64,000 nucleotides of DNA from Spirosoma agri (GCF_010747415.1 NZ_JAAGNZ010000001.1:3906001-3970000); one strand, 5' to 3'. Shown: positions 43,363 to 52,997, counted from the stretch's first letter. A program made the numbers and translations. Notes: generated from the letters alone by a model not told the origin.

Positions 43363-44736
43363 ATGACAACCACTCGTCGATCGTTTCTGCGGACCGCTGC
43401 CCTGAGCAGTGCGGCCGTCCCCCTGATTCCGTCTTTATTTACGTCCGCGATGGCTGGAGATCAGCCGCCCGCGCTCTCGAAAGTACGATTGGGATTTATT
43501 GGCATTGGCGCGCGGGGGCGTAATCATCTTCAGCAGGCGCTTTTCCGCGAAGACGTAGAGGTAACGGCGATCTGCGACATTGACCCGAAAGCGATTGCTC
43601 GAGCCAATGCGATGATTGAAAAAGCGGGCCGCAAAACACCAGTAGCTTATTCGACTGGCGATGAAGCCTTTCTGCAATTGCTCAAACGCGACGACATCGA
43701 TGGCGTTGTCATTGCAACGCCCTGGGAGTGGCATACGCCAATGGCCGTAGCTACCATGAAGGCGGGCAAATATGCTGGTCTGGAAGTATCGGCGACCGTT
43801 ACCCTCAAAGAATCCTGGGATCTGGTCAACACCTACGAAAAAACCGGAGCGCACTGTATGCTGCTCGAAAACGTATGCTACCGGCGCGACGTCATGGCGA
43901 TTCTCAACATGGTGCGTCAGGGTATGTTCGGGGAGATGACTTATGCCCATTGTGGGTATGAGCACGATCTGCGGAATATCAAGTTCAACGATGGTCAGTC
44001 GATCGGGGGCGTTGGCGCTGAATTTGGTGCGAAAGGTTTCTCGGAAGCGCACTGGCGGACGCAACATTCGGTCGATCGGAACGGCGACCTCTACCCTACC
44101 CACGGTCTGGGGCCCGTTGCTCACTGGCTGAACATCAACCGGGGCAATCGATTCACGCACCTGACTTCAACGGCGACTAAATCGCGGGGGCTGCATAAAT
44201 ACATCGTGGACAAGGGCGGTGCCGATCACCCGAATGCGAAAGTCAATTTCAAACTAGGCGACGTGGTCACGACGGTAGTCGAGTGCGCCAACGGCGAAAA
44301 TATTGTCATCATCCACGACACCAACTCCCCCCGCCCCTACTCGCTGGGCTTCCGGGCGCAGGGTACGCAGGGCATCTGGATGGACGACGGCGACACGATC
44401 TACCTGGAAGGGGTGAGTCCAAAACCGCACCAGTGGGAGTCGTTTACGCCTTACCAGGAAAAATACGATCATCCGCTCTGGAAACAGCACGCCCAAACGG
44501 CGCAGAACGCGGGCCACGGCGGCATCGACTTCTTCGTGCTTCGCGGATTCATCGAGTCGATCAAAAATCAGGTAGCCCCGCCAATCGACGTATACGATGC
44601 AGCGGCATGGAGCGCGATCAGCCCATTATCTGAACAGAGCATTGCGGGTGGCAGCAAACCCATGGAAATTCCGGATTTCACGCGGGGTAAGTGGAAAACC
44701 AACAAGCCTATTTTCGGCCTCAACGAGGTGTATTGA
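43363..44736 (+). CDS. Tat-exported Gfo/Idh/MocA family protein, GH109-like (alpha-N-acetylgalactosaminidase type)
   Basis: 457 residues. The N-terminus TTTRRSFLRTAALSSAAVPL is a twin-arginine export signal. LGFIGIGARGRNHLQQ is the NAD-binding motif, VTAICDIDPKAIARA follows, then AGKYAGLEVSATVTLKESWDLVNTYEKTGAHCMLLENVCYRRDVMAI (read in parts), the segment of exported GH109-type enzymes where EVSA replaces the usual EKP of dehydrogenases. GH109 enzymes hydrolyse alpha-GalNAc by an NAD-dependent elimination/addition. The first gene of a cluster with SusC/SusD, which suggests a glycan-release role. Substrate could be another sugar: the family is broad. Confidence 0.85.
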   Translation: MTTTRRSFLRTAALSSAAVPLIPSLFTSAMAGDQPPALSKVRLGFIGIGARGRNHLQQALFREDVEVTAICDIDPKAIARANAMIEKAGRKTPVAYSTGDEAFLQLLKRDDIDGVVIATPWEWHTPMAVATMKAGKYAGLEVSATVTLKESWDLVNTYEKTGAHCMLLENVCYRRDVMAILNMVRQGMFGEMTYAHCGYEHDLRNIKFNDGQSIGGVGAEFGAKGFSEAHWRTQHSVDRNGDLYPTHGLGPVAHWLNINRGNRFTHLTSTATKSRGLHKYIVDKGGADHPNAKVNFKLGDVVTTVVECANGENIVIIHDTNSPRPYSLGFRAQGTQGIWMDDGDTIYLEGVSPKPHQWESFTPYQEKYDHPLWKQHAQTAQNAGHGGIDFFVLRGFIESIKNQVAPPIDVYDAAAWSAISPLSEQSIAGGSKPMEIPDFTRGKWKTNKPIFGLNEVY

Positions 44737-44752
44737 TTACCCGCTTTTGTGA

Positions 44753-44788
44753 TGCGTACGGTTGTAGTCGAGGACCCGACCGTACGCA
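44753..44788. terminator. 10-bp hairpin between the GH109-like and SusC genes
   Basis: TGCGTACGGT (44753-44762) pairs perfectly with ACCGTACGCA (44779-44788) with a 16-nt loop. No T-run follows at once, so it may act as attenuator or RNA processing site. Confidence 0.5.
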
Positions 44789-44835
44789 CGTTCTCCCCTT
44801 CGTATTCTTGTCTATCTTCTTTTAATCCGTTTGCT

Positions 44836-47769
44836 ATGTACAACTTTTTCGTAAAAGCAATGCTGTTGCTGCTCTTCGTCAGCAGTAGCGGATATGCCCA
44901 GCAGGCCACCTTTACCGGCACCGTTCGCGACGATACGGGCCAGCCTTTGCCGGGCGCAACTATTGTGGTGCGCGGCACAACGCAGGGAACCACCACCAAT
45001 GCGCAGGGTACGTTTACCGTACGCGCTACGCCGACCGATGTGCTGGAGATCAGCTCGATTGGTTTTCAGGGGACTACGCTTACCGTTGGCAATCAATCGA
45101 GCGCCAACATTGACCTGAAAAAATCGGATACGACGCTGGATGAAGTCGTTGTTCTGGGGTACACATCGACCCGGCAGAAAACCCTGACCGGCGCGGCACA
45201 GGCCGTATCGGCGAAGGAGCTGAAAGATGTGACGGCCAACAACGTCGGGCAGTTGTTGCAGGGAAAAGCCGCCGGGGTATTCGTCGGTAATAGCTCCGGC
45301 GATCCGCGGGTTCCACCCAAGGTGCTGATTCGGGGTATCGGTACGCTCACGGCCAGTTCCAATCCGTTGTATGTCGTTGATGGGGTCATTGGCGGCATTC
45401 CTAACCCCAGCGATATTGAATCGATCACGGTGTTAAAAGATGCATCGGCAACGGCGCTGTACGGGGCACGGGCCTCGAACGGGGTAATTGTAGTGACAAC
45501 ACGGCGGGGTACGTCGGGTAAAACACAGGTTACGGCTCGCCTGAACAAGGGCGTTGGCTACCTGAGTCTTGGTAATTTCCGCCTGCTGAACGGTACTCAG
45601 TTGTACGATCTGCAAAAACAGGTGTTTCAGCGCGACCGACCGACGGCCAACGTCAACGACTATCTGCCGACGCCGGAGAAAAATGCCAATACTAACTGGT
45701 TCGACAAAGCATTTCGCCCGGCAAGCAATACACTTGCTGAGCTGAGTGCATCGGGCGGCAACGACAAAACCCGTTTTTTCCTGAGCGGTAACTACTACCA
45801 GGAAGACGGTATTCTGAAAGAAACGGGGCTGGATCGCTTCGGACTGCGGCTCAATTTCAGCCATTCTATCAGCGAGAAATTCCGCGTCAGCCTGAACAGT
45901 GCCGGGACGTATACGCGTGGTTACGATAATAGCGGTGGTTCGCTGTATGGTGCCTACACGTACCTTCCCTACGATGACCCTTACCTCAATGGTCAGCCGT
46001 ATAATCCGATAACGGGTGCCAAAACGTGGTACGGACGCGACAATACCAACTTTATTTACAACCAGCAATACGGCACGTTTAAGGAAAATACGCTGGCGGG
46101 CGATGTACTGCTGAAGGGCGAATATGATCTGTTCCCGTGGCTCACCCTGACCACCACCAACCGCGCCCAGTCGTCCATTTATGCCAGTGAAACCACGCAG
46201 GATTTGCGGGGCAACAGCGCAGCGGACGTTTTCGGGCGGCTCACAAACTACACCGACCGCAGTTATACATTGCTCACCTCCAATCTACTCCGTTTTCGGC
46301 ACAGCTTCGGTGAAGGCCATAGCCTCGACGGACTGGCGGGTTATGAGTACCAGACGTATTACTATCAGTCGATGGGCGCAACCGGCAAGGGTATTTTTTC
46401 GGGGCTCAACATTCTTGATGCGACTTCACAAGCTGAAAGCATAAACGGCACAAAAACTGACAACGCGTTCTCATCGTATCTGTTCCAGGCTAATTACGGC
46501 TATAAGGAGAAGTACCTCGTCACGACTTCCTTCCGGCGGGATGGTTCCTCGAAATTTGGCAGTAACCGCAAATACGGCAATTTTTATGCGGTCGGCCTGA
46601 CGTGGGTAGCCTCGAACGAAGCGTTTCTGCGGAGCAACGCAACGCTGAACAACCTTAAGTTCCGGCTAAGCTATGGTACCACCGGGAACGCCGACGGCAT
46701 CAATGATTATGCCTCTCAGGGCTTATACAACCTCACTGGTCAGTACGCCGGTATTCCGTCCGCCTATCCAACCCGCATCGAGAATCCAAACCTGTCGTGG
46801 GAGGTATCGAATAATGCGAACGTCGGCGTTGACGCTACGTTATGGGGTCGCTTATCGGTTACGGTCGATCTCTATAATCGCCTGACCAACAACCTCCTGT
46901 TCAACCGACCCTTGCAGGCTACCAGCGGTTATGCATCGATTACGGAGAACGTAGGAGCTGTGTTGAACCGGGGCCTTGAAGTCGTGCTGTCGGCGGATAT
47001 TTTGCAGAATACGGCCCTGAAATGGCGGGCTGAACTGAACGCGGGCATGAACCGAAACCGGGTTACAGCCCTATATGGCGACCGGACGTTTGTCGCCAAC
47101 AGCATGCGTCCGTTCGCACTCGATCAGCCGCTGAACAGCTGGTACATGCGTCGCTGGAGCGGGGTCGATCCGCAGACGGGCGCTCCACTCTGGGAGAAGG
47201 TAAATGCGGACGGAACGACGACCACAACGGGTAATTACAACGATGCCACGATCCAGTTTATCGGCAGCAACGCCAACCCAAAACTGTTCGGCGGCATCCG
47301 GCAGGTGCTGAACTGGAAGGGACTGGAACTGAATGCATTCTTTACGTACTCGACGGGCGCCACCCTGTACAACGGTGACCGGAATCTGTTCGACAACGAC
47401 GGTGCCTATGACCGCTATAACCTGATGGCGCTGCAAAGCGGCTGGACTCGCTGGGAGAAACCGGGCGACATAGCCACGCATCCGAAATACGTCATCGGCG
47501 GCAACAACAACGCCCAGCGGCCCTCGTCGCGGTTTCTCGAAAATGGCAGTTACCTGCGCCTGCGCAATGTCAGCCTGAGCTACGATATTCCTGCCGCTTT
47601 GGTCAAGAAAGCAAAACTTGCCGGTGTCCGGCTAACGGCTTCGGGCGATAACCTGTTCACGATCACGAAATTTTCGGGCATCGACCCCGACGTATCGGAA
47701 ACGGGCGAAGTCGGCACGAAATACCCGTTCAGCAAGAAGTTTGTTTTTGGCGTTCAACTCAGCTTTTAA
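44836..47769 (+). CDS. SusC/RagA-family TonB-dependent transporter
   Basis: 977 residues from ATG at 44836; the frame is open from 44749, but MYNFFVKAMLLLLFVSSSGYAQ is a proper signal peptide. The N-terminal carboxypeptidase-D-like domain (FTGTVRDDTGQPLPGATIVVRGT) is followed by the SusC-specific TonB-box-like DEVVVLGYTSTRQKTLTGA, the plug (LLQGKAAGVFVGNSSGDPRVPPKVLIRGIGTLTASSNPLYVVDGV, read in parts; DASATALYGARASNGVIVVTT) and a long beta barrel ending FGVQLSF, the usual C-terminal aromatic. It imports an oligosaccharide with the SusD encoded 11 bp downstream. Lacks the STN domain, so no direct sigma/anti-sigma signalling. Confidence 0.95.
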   Translation: MYNFFVKAMLLLLFVSSSGYAQQATFTGTVRDDTGQPLPGATIVVRGTTQGTTTNAQGTFTVRATPTDVLEISSIGFQGTTLTVGNQSSANIDLKKSDTTLDEVVVLGYTSTRQKTLTGAAQAVSAKELKDVTANNVGQLLQGKAAGVFVGNSSGDPRVPPKVLIRGIGTLTASSNPLYVVDGVIGGIPNPSDIESITVLKDASATALYGARASNGVIVVTTRRGTSGKTQVTARLNKGVGYLSLGNFRLLNGTQLYDLQKQVFQRDRPTANVNDYLPTPEKNANTNWFDKAFRPASNTLAELSASGGNDKTRFFLSGNYYQEDGILKETGLDRFGLRLNFSHSISEKFRVSLNSAGTYTRGYDNSGGSLYGAYTYLPYDDPYLNGQPYNPITGAKTWYGRDNTNFIYNQQYGTFKENTLAGDVLLKGEYDLFPWLTLTTTNRAQSSIYASETTQDLRGNSAADVFGRLTNYTDRSYTLLTSNLLRFRHSFGEGHSLDGLAGYEYQTYYYQSMGATGKGIFSGLNILDATSQAESINGTKTDNAFSSYLFQANYGYKEKYLVTTSFRRDGSSKFGSNRKYGNFYAVGLTWVASNEAFLRSNATLNNLKFRLSYGTTGNADGINDYASQGLYNLTGQYAGIPSAYPTRIENPNLSWEVSNNANVGVDATLWGRLSVTVDLYNRLTNNLLFNRPLQATSGYASITENVGAVLNRGLEVVLSADILQNTALKWRAELNAGMNRNRVTALYGDRTFVANSMRPFALDQPLNSWYMRRWSGVDPQTGAPLWEKVNADGTTTTTGNYNDATIQFIGSNANPKLFGGIRQVLNWKGLELNAFFTYSTGATLYNGDRNLFDNDGAYDRYNLMALQSGWTRWEKPGDIATHPKYVIGGNNNAQRPSSRFLENGSYLRLRNVSLSYDIPAALVKKAKLAGVRLTASGDNLFTITKFSGIDPDVSETGEVGTKYPFSKKFVFGVQLSF

Positions 47770-47780
47770 TTCTTACGATC

Positions 47781-49232
47781 ATGACACCTCTATTTTCACG
47801 TTTCATGCTGCTGGGTTGCGTGCTGCTGGCTTCGGCTTGTAGCATCGACAAAACAGCCTATAATGGGCTCTCCGAGGAAGTTGTTCTGCAAAATGCGCAG
47901 GGACTCCGGGCGGCTACCGATGGCAATTACACCTTCCTGAAAGATTCCGATTATACCCGCAACCTGTTCATCATGAACGAGTATCCGGGCGACAATCTGA
48001 CGCTGAGCGGGACGACGACCGATCCGTTGTTTTTGACCTACACCTACCGCCATACGTCGGATCAGGGGAACGCCCTCCAGATCTACCGGAAAGGCTATCA
48101 GGTGATTGTGGGCTGCAATAAAGTGATCGGGGCCATCAAAGAAGGCACGTCGAAAGAACTGGATCAACTGCTTGGTGAGAACCTGTTTCTACGGGCGATG
48201 GTCCATTTCGATCTGGTCCGGCTGTTTGGCCGCCCTTACAACCAGAGCCCGGAAACGAACATGGGTATTATCATCAAAACCGATACCAAAGCCGACGACG
48301 ATGCCAGCCGGGCCACGGTGAAAGACGTGTACACCTTCGTGGTCAACGACCTGGTCAAATCCGCCAAGCTCATGACGAGCGTTCGCACGAATAGCTACGC
48401 CAGTGCAGCGTCGGCCAATGCTCTGCTGTCGCGTATTTCGCTGTACATGAACGACAATGCCAACGCCATTAATTACGCCAATATGGTCATTGCGGATGGT
48501 CGGTACACGCTCGCGACATCAACTCAGGTTCCTGATTTTTACACGATCGAGAACGAGCAGAACCGAGAAATTATCCTCGCCATCAAGCATACATTGAAAG
48601 ACGACCGGGGCTTTAATGCTATTGGTTCGATGTATTATACCTCACCGGGTGGTGTGGGCTGGGGCGAAGTGTATGCATCGCAGGCGTATCAGGACCTGGT
48701 CAATAAATACCCCAATGACCAGCGCCGGGTTTTTCTGGTCCGCAAGCTGACGGCGCAGGGCGCGCAGGAGAAGCGGAATGGTATCGACAAGGTGTACATC
48801 ACCAAATTCTCGAATCAGGGCGGCATCCCAACGTTGAGTTCACCGGTGCTGCTGCGTCTGTCGGAAATGTACCTGAACCGCGCCGAAGCCTACGCCAAAA
48901 CCGGCGAAACGGCCAAAGCCATTGATGATGTCAATCTGATTCGTAAGCGGGCGGGTCTAAGCGGAACCGATCTCTACTCGACAACGGACCTCAAAGGCTT
49001 ATCGAGCGTACTGGACGTAGTTTTGCAGGAGCGCCGGTTGGAGTTGGCTTTCGAAGGCCACCGCCCTTACGATCTGTACCGGAATAACCGGAGTCTAGTT
49101 CGCAACTATCCCGGCTACCACAATACAGCTACCGGTCAGCAGACCGTTACCCCTGATGATAAGCAACTCGTTCACCTGATTCCGGAAGCCGAGATTACGA
49201 TAAACCGGAATCTAAAACAGAATCCATTGTAA
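47781..49232 (+). CDS. SusD/RagB-family nutrient-binding lipoprotein
   Basis: 483 residues. The lipoprotein signal FMLLGCVLLASACSIDK places Cys20 as the lipidated residue. Typical SusD features: YQVIVGCNKVIGAIKEG, NLFLRAMVHFDLVRLFGRPY, LLRLSEMYLNRAEAYAKTGETAKAIDDVNLIRKRAGLSG (read in parts) and ERRLELAFEGHRPYDLYR, the conserved C-terminal SusD motifs. It caps the SusC barrel at the outer membrane and captures glycans. It forms the pair with the SusC at 44836, 11 bp apart. The ligand is unknown. Confidence 0.95.
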   Translation: MTPLFSRFMLLGCVLLASACSIDKTAYNGLSEEVVLQNAQGLRAATDGNYTFLKDSDYTRNLFIMNEYPGDNLTLSGTTTDPLFLTYTYRHTSDQGNALQIYRKGYQVIVGCNKVIGAIKEGTSKELDQLLGENLFLRAMVHFDLVRLFGRPYNQSPETNMGIIIKTDTKADDDASRATVKDVYTFVVNDLVKSAKLMTSVRTNSYASAASANALLSRISLYMNDNANAINYANMVIADGRYTLATSTQVPDFYTIENEQNREIILAIKHTLKDDRGFNAIGSMYYTSPGGVGWGEVYASQAYQDLVNKYPNDQRRVFLVRKLTAQGAQEKRNGIDKVYITKFSNQGGIPTLSSPVLLRLSEMYLNRAEAYAKTGETAKAIDDVNLIRKRAGLSGTDLYSTTDLKGLSSVLDVVLQERRLELAFEGHRPYDLYRNNRSLVRNYPGYHNTATGQQTVTPDDKQLVHLIPEAEITINRNLKQNPL

Positions 49233-49236
49233 GTCC

Positions 49237-49273
49237 TTCGGGCGGGTTGTGGCTTGATCGCGACCTGCCCGAA
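49237..49273 (+). terminator. Imperfect 13-bp hairpin after SusD
   Basis: TTCGGGCGGGTTG (49237-49249) pairs with 49261-49273 including two G-T pairs over an 11-nt loop. It lies 4 bp beyond the SusD stop and before the DUF3472 gene; no strong T run. Confidence 0.45.
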
Positions 49274-49295
49274 CTCGATCTAAACCTGATTATTC

Positions 49296-50600
49296 ATGCG
49301 TTTCGGTTTTTTCCCGCTCCTGTATGTCTGTGCGCTATCACTAACGGCTAGTCATCTAACCAAGCCAACGGTAGCAACGCAAGCCTTTTCGTTATCAACC
49401 GCCACGGATACGACACGCACGATTGCCCTCGCGGGAAACGCGTTCATTACGAAGCCTGTTCCCGGCGGAACGGAAGTGATCACGAAGCAGGGTTTGAAAA
49501 AATGGACTGATCCGGAGAGCGTTACCAGTGTCTATTTTCGCGTGGGAACAGCCGGTAAACTAACCGTTTCCCTTCGGGCGAAAGTGACTTCGGGCAGTAG
49601 CAGGATCAAGGTCACGATCAATGACAAACCGTTTATAATTAACTTAACCAGCGCCGACAAACAGCCCGTTCCGGTTGGTTCGGTCACGATTCGCAGACCG
49701 GGATACATTAAGGTCGATTTGCAGGGCATCAGCAAAACCGGTGATTCCTTCGGCGACGTGTCGGATCTACTAATAGCTAGCTCCGTTGCCGACGTTGTTT
49801 TCGCCACGGACCCGGCCAATTATTACTGGTCGCGACGAGGGCCTTCCGTTCACCTGAAATATACCCCGCCCAGCGGCACGAATGTCGAGTGGTTCTATAA
49901 TGAACTAACGGTTCCGCCCGGCGAAGACAAAATCGGCTCCTACTACATGGCGAACGGATTTACGGGTGGTTACTTCGGCATTCAGGTCAACAGTCCCACC
50001 GAACGGCGGGTATTGTTCTCGGTCTGGGACCCTTCGGATGGCAAAACGACGCTGGTCCGGAAGGGGGCGAACGTCACTGACAATGGATTTGATGGCGAAG
50101 GCACAGGCGGACAAAGCTATTTGCGCTACAACTGGCAGGCAGGAACGAGCTATAAATTTCTGACGCAGGGCAAACCCGATGGGTCCGGCAACACGCTTTT
50201 CTCATCCTGGTTCTACGCGCCGGAAGTGGGCCACTGGCAATTTATGGCAACCTGGAAAAAACCCAATACATCGACCTACCTGACTGGTCTGTACTCCTTT
50301 CTGGAAAACTTCATCGACAACGTTGGGTACACCGAACGCAAAGCCTTCTACACCAATCAATGGGTTCGGAGCTCGGCGGGAGCGTGGACGGAACTGACAA
50401 CGGCAACTTTTACCGGTGACGCAACCGCTAAAAACCGGCAACGGCTGGATTATGCCGGTGGTGTCGAGCAAGGCCAGTTCTTTTTGCGGAATGGAGGCTT
50501 TTTTGCGCAACCCGTTCCCCTGAACACCCCCTTTAACCGATCGGCAACGGGCCAGCCACCGGCTATCGACCTGAACAAATTGCCCGAGGTTCAGCCCTGA
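49296..50600 (+). CDS. Secreted DUF5077/DUF3472 protein
   Basis: 434 residues with a signal peptide (LLYVCALSLTASHLTKP). The first part (ITKQGLKKWTDPESVTSVYFRVGTAGKLTVSLRAKVTSGSSRIKVTIN, read in parts) is a beta-sandwich as in DUF5077; the second (PSVHLKYTPPSGTNVEWFYNELTVPPGEDKIGSYYMANGFTGGYFGIQVNSPTERRVLFSVWDPSDG, read in parts) is the DUF3472 domain with its conserved YNE and SVWDP. These domains are frequent next to SusC/SusD and glycoside hydrolases and are thought to bind or act on polysaccharide; the catalytic role is not established. Third gene of the putative glycan operon. Confidence 0.85.
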   Translation: MRFGFFPLLYVCALSLTASHLTKPTVATQAFSLSTATDTTRTIALAGNAFITKPVPGGTEVITKQGLKKWTDPESVTSVYFRVGTAGKLTVSLRAKVTSGSSRIKVTINDKPFIINLTSADKQPVPVGSVTIRRPGYIKVDLQGISKTGDSFGDVSDLLIASSVADVVFATDPANYYWSRRGPSVHLKYTPPSGTNVEWFYNELTVPPGEDKIGSYYMANGFTGGYFGIQVNSPTERRVLFSVWDPSDGKTTLVRKGANVTDNGFDGEGTGGQSYLRYNWQAGTSYKFLTQGKPDGSGNTLFSSWFYAPEVGHWQFMATWKKPNTSTYLTGLYSFLENFIDNVGYTERKAFYTNQWVRSSAGAWTELTTATFTGDATAKNRQRLDYAGGVEQGQFFLRNGGFFAQPVPLNTPFNRSATGQPPAIDLNKLPEVQP

Positions 50601-50704
50601 CATTCCCTAAACTAGCCGTAAGCTGGCAAACAAGGTGCCTTCAGAACCAACGAAGCCAGTCGAATAACACCTTGGGTAGCCAACGTTAAGTCCTTCTCTC
50701 ACGA

Positions 50705-51826
50705 ATGAATAAACAACCTGTTTCAGTTTCTACGCCTGGTCGCATCTGCCTGTTTGGCGAGCATCAGGACTATCTGGGGCTCCCTGTTATTGCCGCGGCT
50801 ATTTCGTGCCGCATCCAGATTGCAGCCGAACGCATCGACCAGCCCGCCGTTCGGCTGCGCTTGCCCGACATTGGCCGTCAGGAACAATTTAGCCTGACCG
50901 ATTTACCGCTGACCTACCAGCACGACCGCGATTATTTTCGTAGTGCGATCAACGTTTTGACCCGCGCCGGATTCCGGTTCAGCCACGGTATCGATGGTGA
51001 AGTCCGGGGACAGATTCCGATCAATGCCGGTACGTCGAGTTCATCGGCGCTGTTGGTTACGTGGCTCAACGTGCTAAGCCAACTAGCCGACAACGCCGAC
51101 GAGTTAACCCCCAAGCGACTAGCCGAACTGGCTTACATGGCCGAAGTGCTGGAATTTGGCGAGCCGGGTGGCATGATGGACCACTATTCTACCGCCGTTG
51201 GTGGGGTTATCTACCTGGAGTCGAAACCCACTATCTACCTGGAAGCCTACAAGCCAAACCTGGGAACATTCGTCTTGGGCGACTCCGGCGAACCGAAAGA
51301 TACAATTGGCATTCTGGGCCGCGTAAAATATGGCATGTTGCGGATCGTGAAGCAGCTAACGGCTCTGAACCCCGCCTTTTCGTTGCACACCACCGACATT
51401 GCATCCATTGCGAAGTACAAAAACTTACTGTCGAAAGACGACTATATCCTGTTAAAAGGGAATCTGGCTAATCGGGATATCCTGCGAAAAGCACTAGCGT
51501 TGATTCAGGCATCTGACCAGTCGGCTACTTCGCTAGACGATGGTCAGCTCGGCCAGTTGCTAACCGATCACCACGCCAATCTGCGTGATGCCCAACGAAT
51601 TTCAACGCCGAAGATTGATCGTATGCTCGACGCAGCCCTAACGGCGGGAGCACTGGGTGGCAAGATAAATGGTTCGGGCGGGGGTGGCTGCATGTTCGTT
51701 TACGCACCCGACAACGCCGAATCGGTCGCGGAAGCGATTCAGCGGGAAGGGGGCCGCGCTTACATCGTTTCCGTTGATGAAGGGACAACGCCGTTCTACC
51801 AGTCGTCCCTCGTGGGTAAGTCCTGA
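50705..51826 (+). CDS. GHMP sugar kinase (galactokinase-like)
   Basis: 373 residues. GHMP motif 1 is the galactokinase-like signature TPGRICLFGEHQDYLGLPVI at residues 10-30 (read in parts); motif 2 is INAGTSSSSALLVTW; a central GGMMDHYSTAVGGVIYLE is the family's GxxxDQ-type segment and motif 3 is GGKINGSGGGGCMFVYAP. All ATP-binding motifs are intact, so the enzyme is likely active and phosphorylates a free sugar at C1. The sugar is inferred from context only: it follows a GH109-like glycosidase and SusCD, so GalNAc, galactose or a related sugar is possible. Cytoplasmic. The neighbouring isomerase may share the pathway. Confidence 0.88.
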   Translation: MNKQPVSVSTPGRICLFGEHQDYLGLPVIAAAISCRIQIAAERIDQPAVRLRLPDIGRQEQFSLTDLPLTYQHDRDYFRSAINVLTRAGFRFSHGIDGEVRGQIPINAGTSSSSALLVTWLNVLSQLADNADELTPKRLAELAYMAEVLEFGEPGGMMDHYSTAVGGVIYLESKPTIYLEAYKPNLGTFVLGDSGEPKDTIGILGRVKYGMLRIVKQLTALNPAFSLHTTDIASIAKYKNLLSKDDYILLKGNLANRDILRKALALIQASDQSATSLDDGQLGQLLTDHHANLRDAQRISTPKIDRMLDAALTAGALGGKINGSGGGGCMFVYAPDNAESVAEAIQREGGRAYIVSVDEGTTPFYQSSLVGKS

Positions 51827-51886
51827 TGGCAAACTAAACGGAGGCTTATAACCACGCACTTAACTATTTTATTTATAAACATTTTA

Positions 51887-51968
51887 TAGCCTTCGGCTAT
51901 CCGGACTAAAGTCCGGGTTACGTACGACTTTACGTAGCCCGGACTTCAGTCCGGATAGCCGAAGGCTA
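51887..51968. repeat. 82-nt inverted repeat with nested REP-like hairpins
   Basis: Arms of 38 bases (51887-51924 and 51931-51968) pair with only two G-T wobbles over a 6-nt loop. Each arm holds smaller self-dyads, TAGCCTTCGGCTA and CCGGACTAAAGTCCGG, so the arms can fold alone. The segment AGTCCGGGTTA is shared with 19854-19865. It lies between the kinase gene and the isomerase gene, which are on the same strand. Confidence 0.85.
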
Positions 51969-52106
51969 AGTTACAACGACCACTAACTGGCAGATTTTTT
52001 CGGTCAATGTCCGTCCTAACGTTCAGGCTAGCGCAGAGTAAGCGTGATCAAACACAGTAGTAGTATAGTTGGTCGGCCTTTACCTAGTGTTCTAAAATTA
52101 GACGTT

Positions 52107-52970
52107 ATGGTCAAATCTGTTTATCCGGTATACCTGCTCCTGGCGCTATCATTCGCTGGGTATACAACCTCGGCTCAATCAAAAAAACCGCTCTACACCT
52201 TCCCATTAGGTGTCGAATCCTACACGTATCGCGCGTATTTTCCCAAGGATGTAGCCGCCACGCTGGACACCATCAAAGCCCTTGGCTTCACGGAGCTGGA
52301 AGGGGGCGCTCCTAAAGGCGTAACGACCGAAGAATTCAGAAAGATGCTCGACGAACGGGGCATCAAGGTTCCGGCCACGGGCGCTGGTTACGAGCAGATT
52401 GTAAAAGATCCGGAGAGTGTTATCAAAAATGCCAAAACGCTGGGCGCGTCTTACGTCATGGTCGCCTGGATACCGCATGAGAAAAGTAATTTCACCATCG
52501 ACAATGCGAAGAAAGCCGTCAACGATTTCAACCGGGTCGGCAAGATCCTGAACGATAACGGTCTGACGCTCTGTTACCACAACCACGGCTACGAGTTCGG
52601 CCCTTACCAGAACGGGACCCTATTCGACTACATCGTTCAGAACACTAATCCAAAGTACGTCTCCTTCGAAATGGATATTCTGTGGGCTCAACACGGCGGA
52701 GCTGATCCGGTTAAGTTGCTCAACAAATATGGTAGCCGCTGGAAGCTGATGCACCTGAAAGACCTCAAAAAAGGCGTGAAGGGTGATCTGAGCGGTGGCA
52801 CTGCGCCCGAAAACGATGTGGTGCTGGGAGCAGGTCAGGTTGATATGCCGGGCGTGTTGAAAGCTGCCAAGAAAGTTGGTATCAAGCATTATTTTATCGA
52901 AGACGAAAGCAATCACGAAGATGTGCAGGTGCGCCAGAGCATTGCTTACCTGAAAAATTTGAAGGACTAA
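52107..52970 (+). CDS. Secreted sugar phosphate isomerase/epimerase family TIM-barrel protein
   Basis: 287 residues from ATG at 52107; the open frame begins 21 codons earlier, but MVKSVYPVYLLLALSFAGYTTSAQ is an export signal. The barrel shows FPLGVESYTYRAYF, DTIKALGFTELEGGAPKG, CYHNHGYEFGPYQNGTLFDYIV and VSFEMDILWAQHGGADPVKLLNKYGSRWKLMHLKDLKKG (read in parts), with metal-binding Glu, Asp, His residues as in xylose-isomerase-like AP2EC proteins. An exported location is normal for this Bacteroidota subgroup. The reaction is not known, perhaps isomerisation or epimerisation of a released sugar or 3-keto-sugar. It is the downstream gene of the kinase but separated by an inverted repeat. Confidence 0.85.
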   Translation: MVKSVYPVYLLLALSFAGYTTSAQSKKPLYTFPLGVESYTYRAYFPKDVAATLDTIKALGFTELEGGAPKGVTTEEFRKMLDERGIKVPATGAGYEQIVKDPESVIKNAKTLGASYVMVAWIPHEKSNFTIDNAKKAVNDFNRVGKILNDNGLTLCYHNHGYEFGPYQNGTLFDYIVQNTNPKYVSFEMDILWAQHGGADPVKLLNKYGSRWKLMHLKDLKKGVKGDLSGGTAPENDVVLGAGQVDMPGVLKAAKKVGIKHYFIEDESNHEDVQVRQSIAYLKNLKD

Positions 52971-52997
52971 TCGCACCGCTCATTCATCATTTTTCGG

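Noticed and set aside
44253-44517. Minus-strand frame inside the GH109-like gene
   Set aside because: Antisense shadow; the plus-strand protein has full-family motifs.
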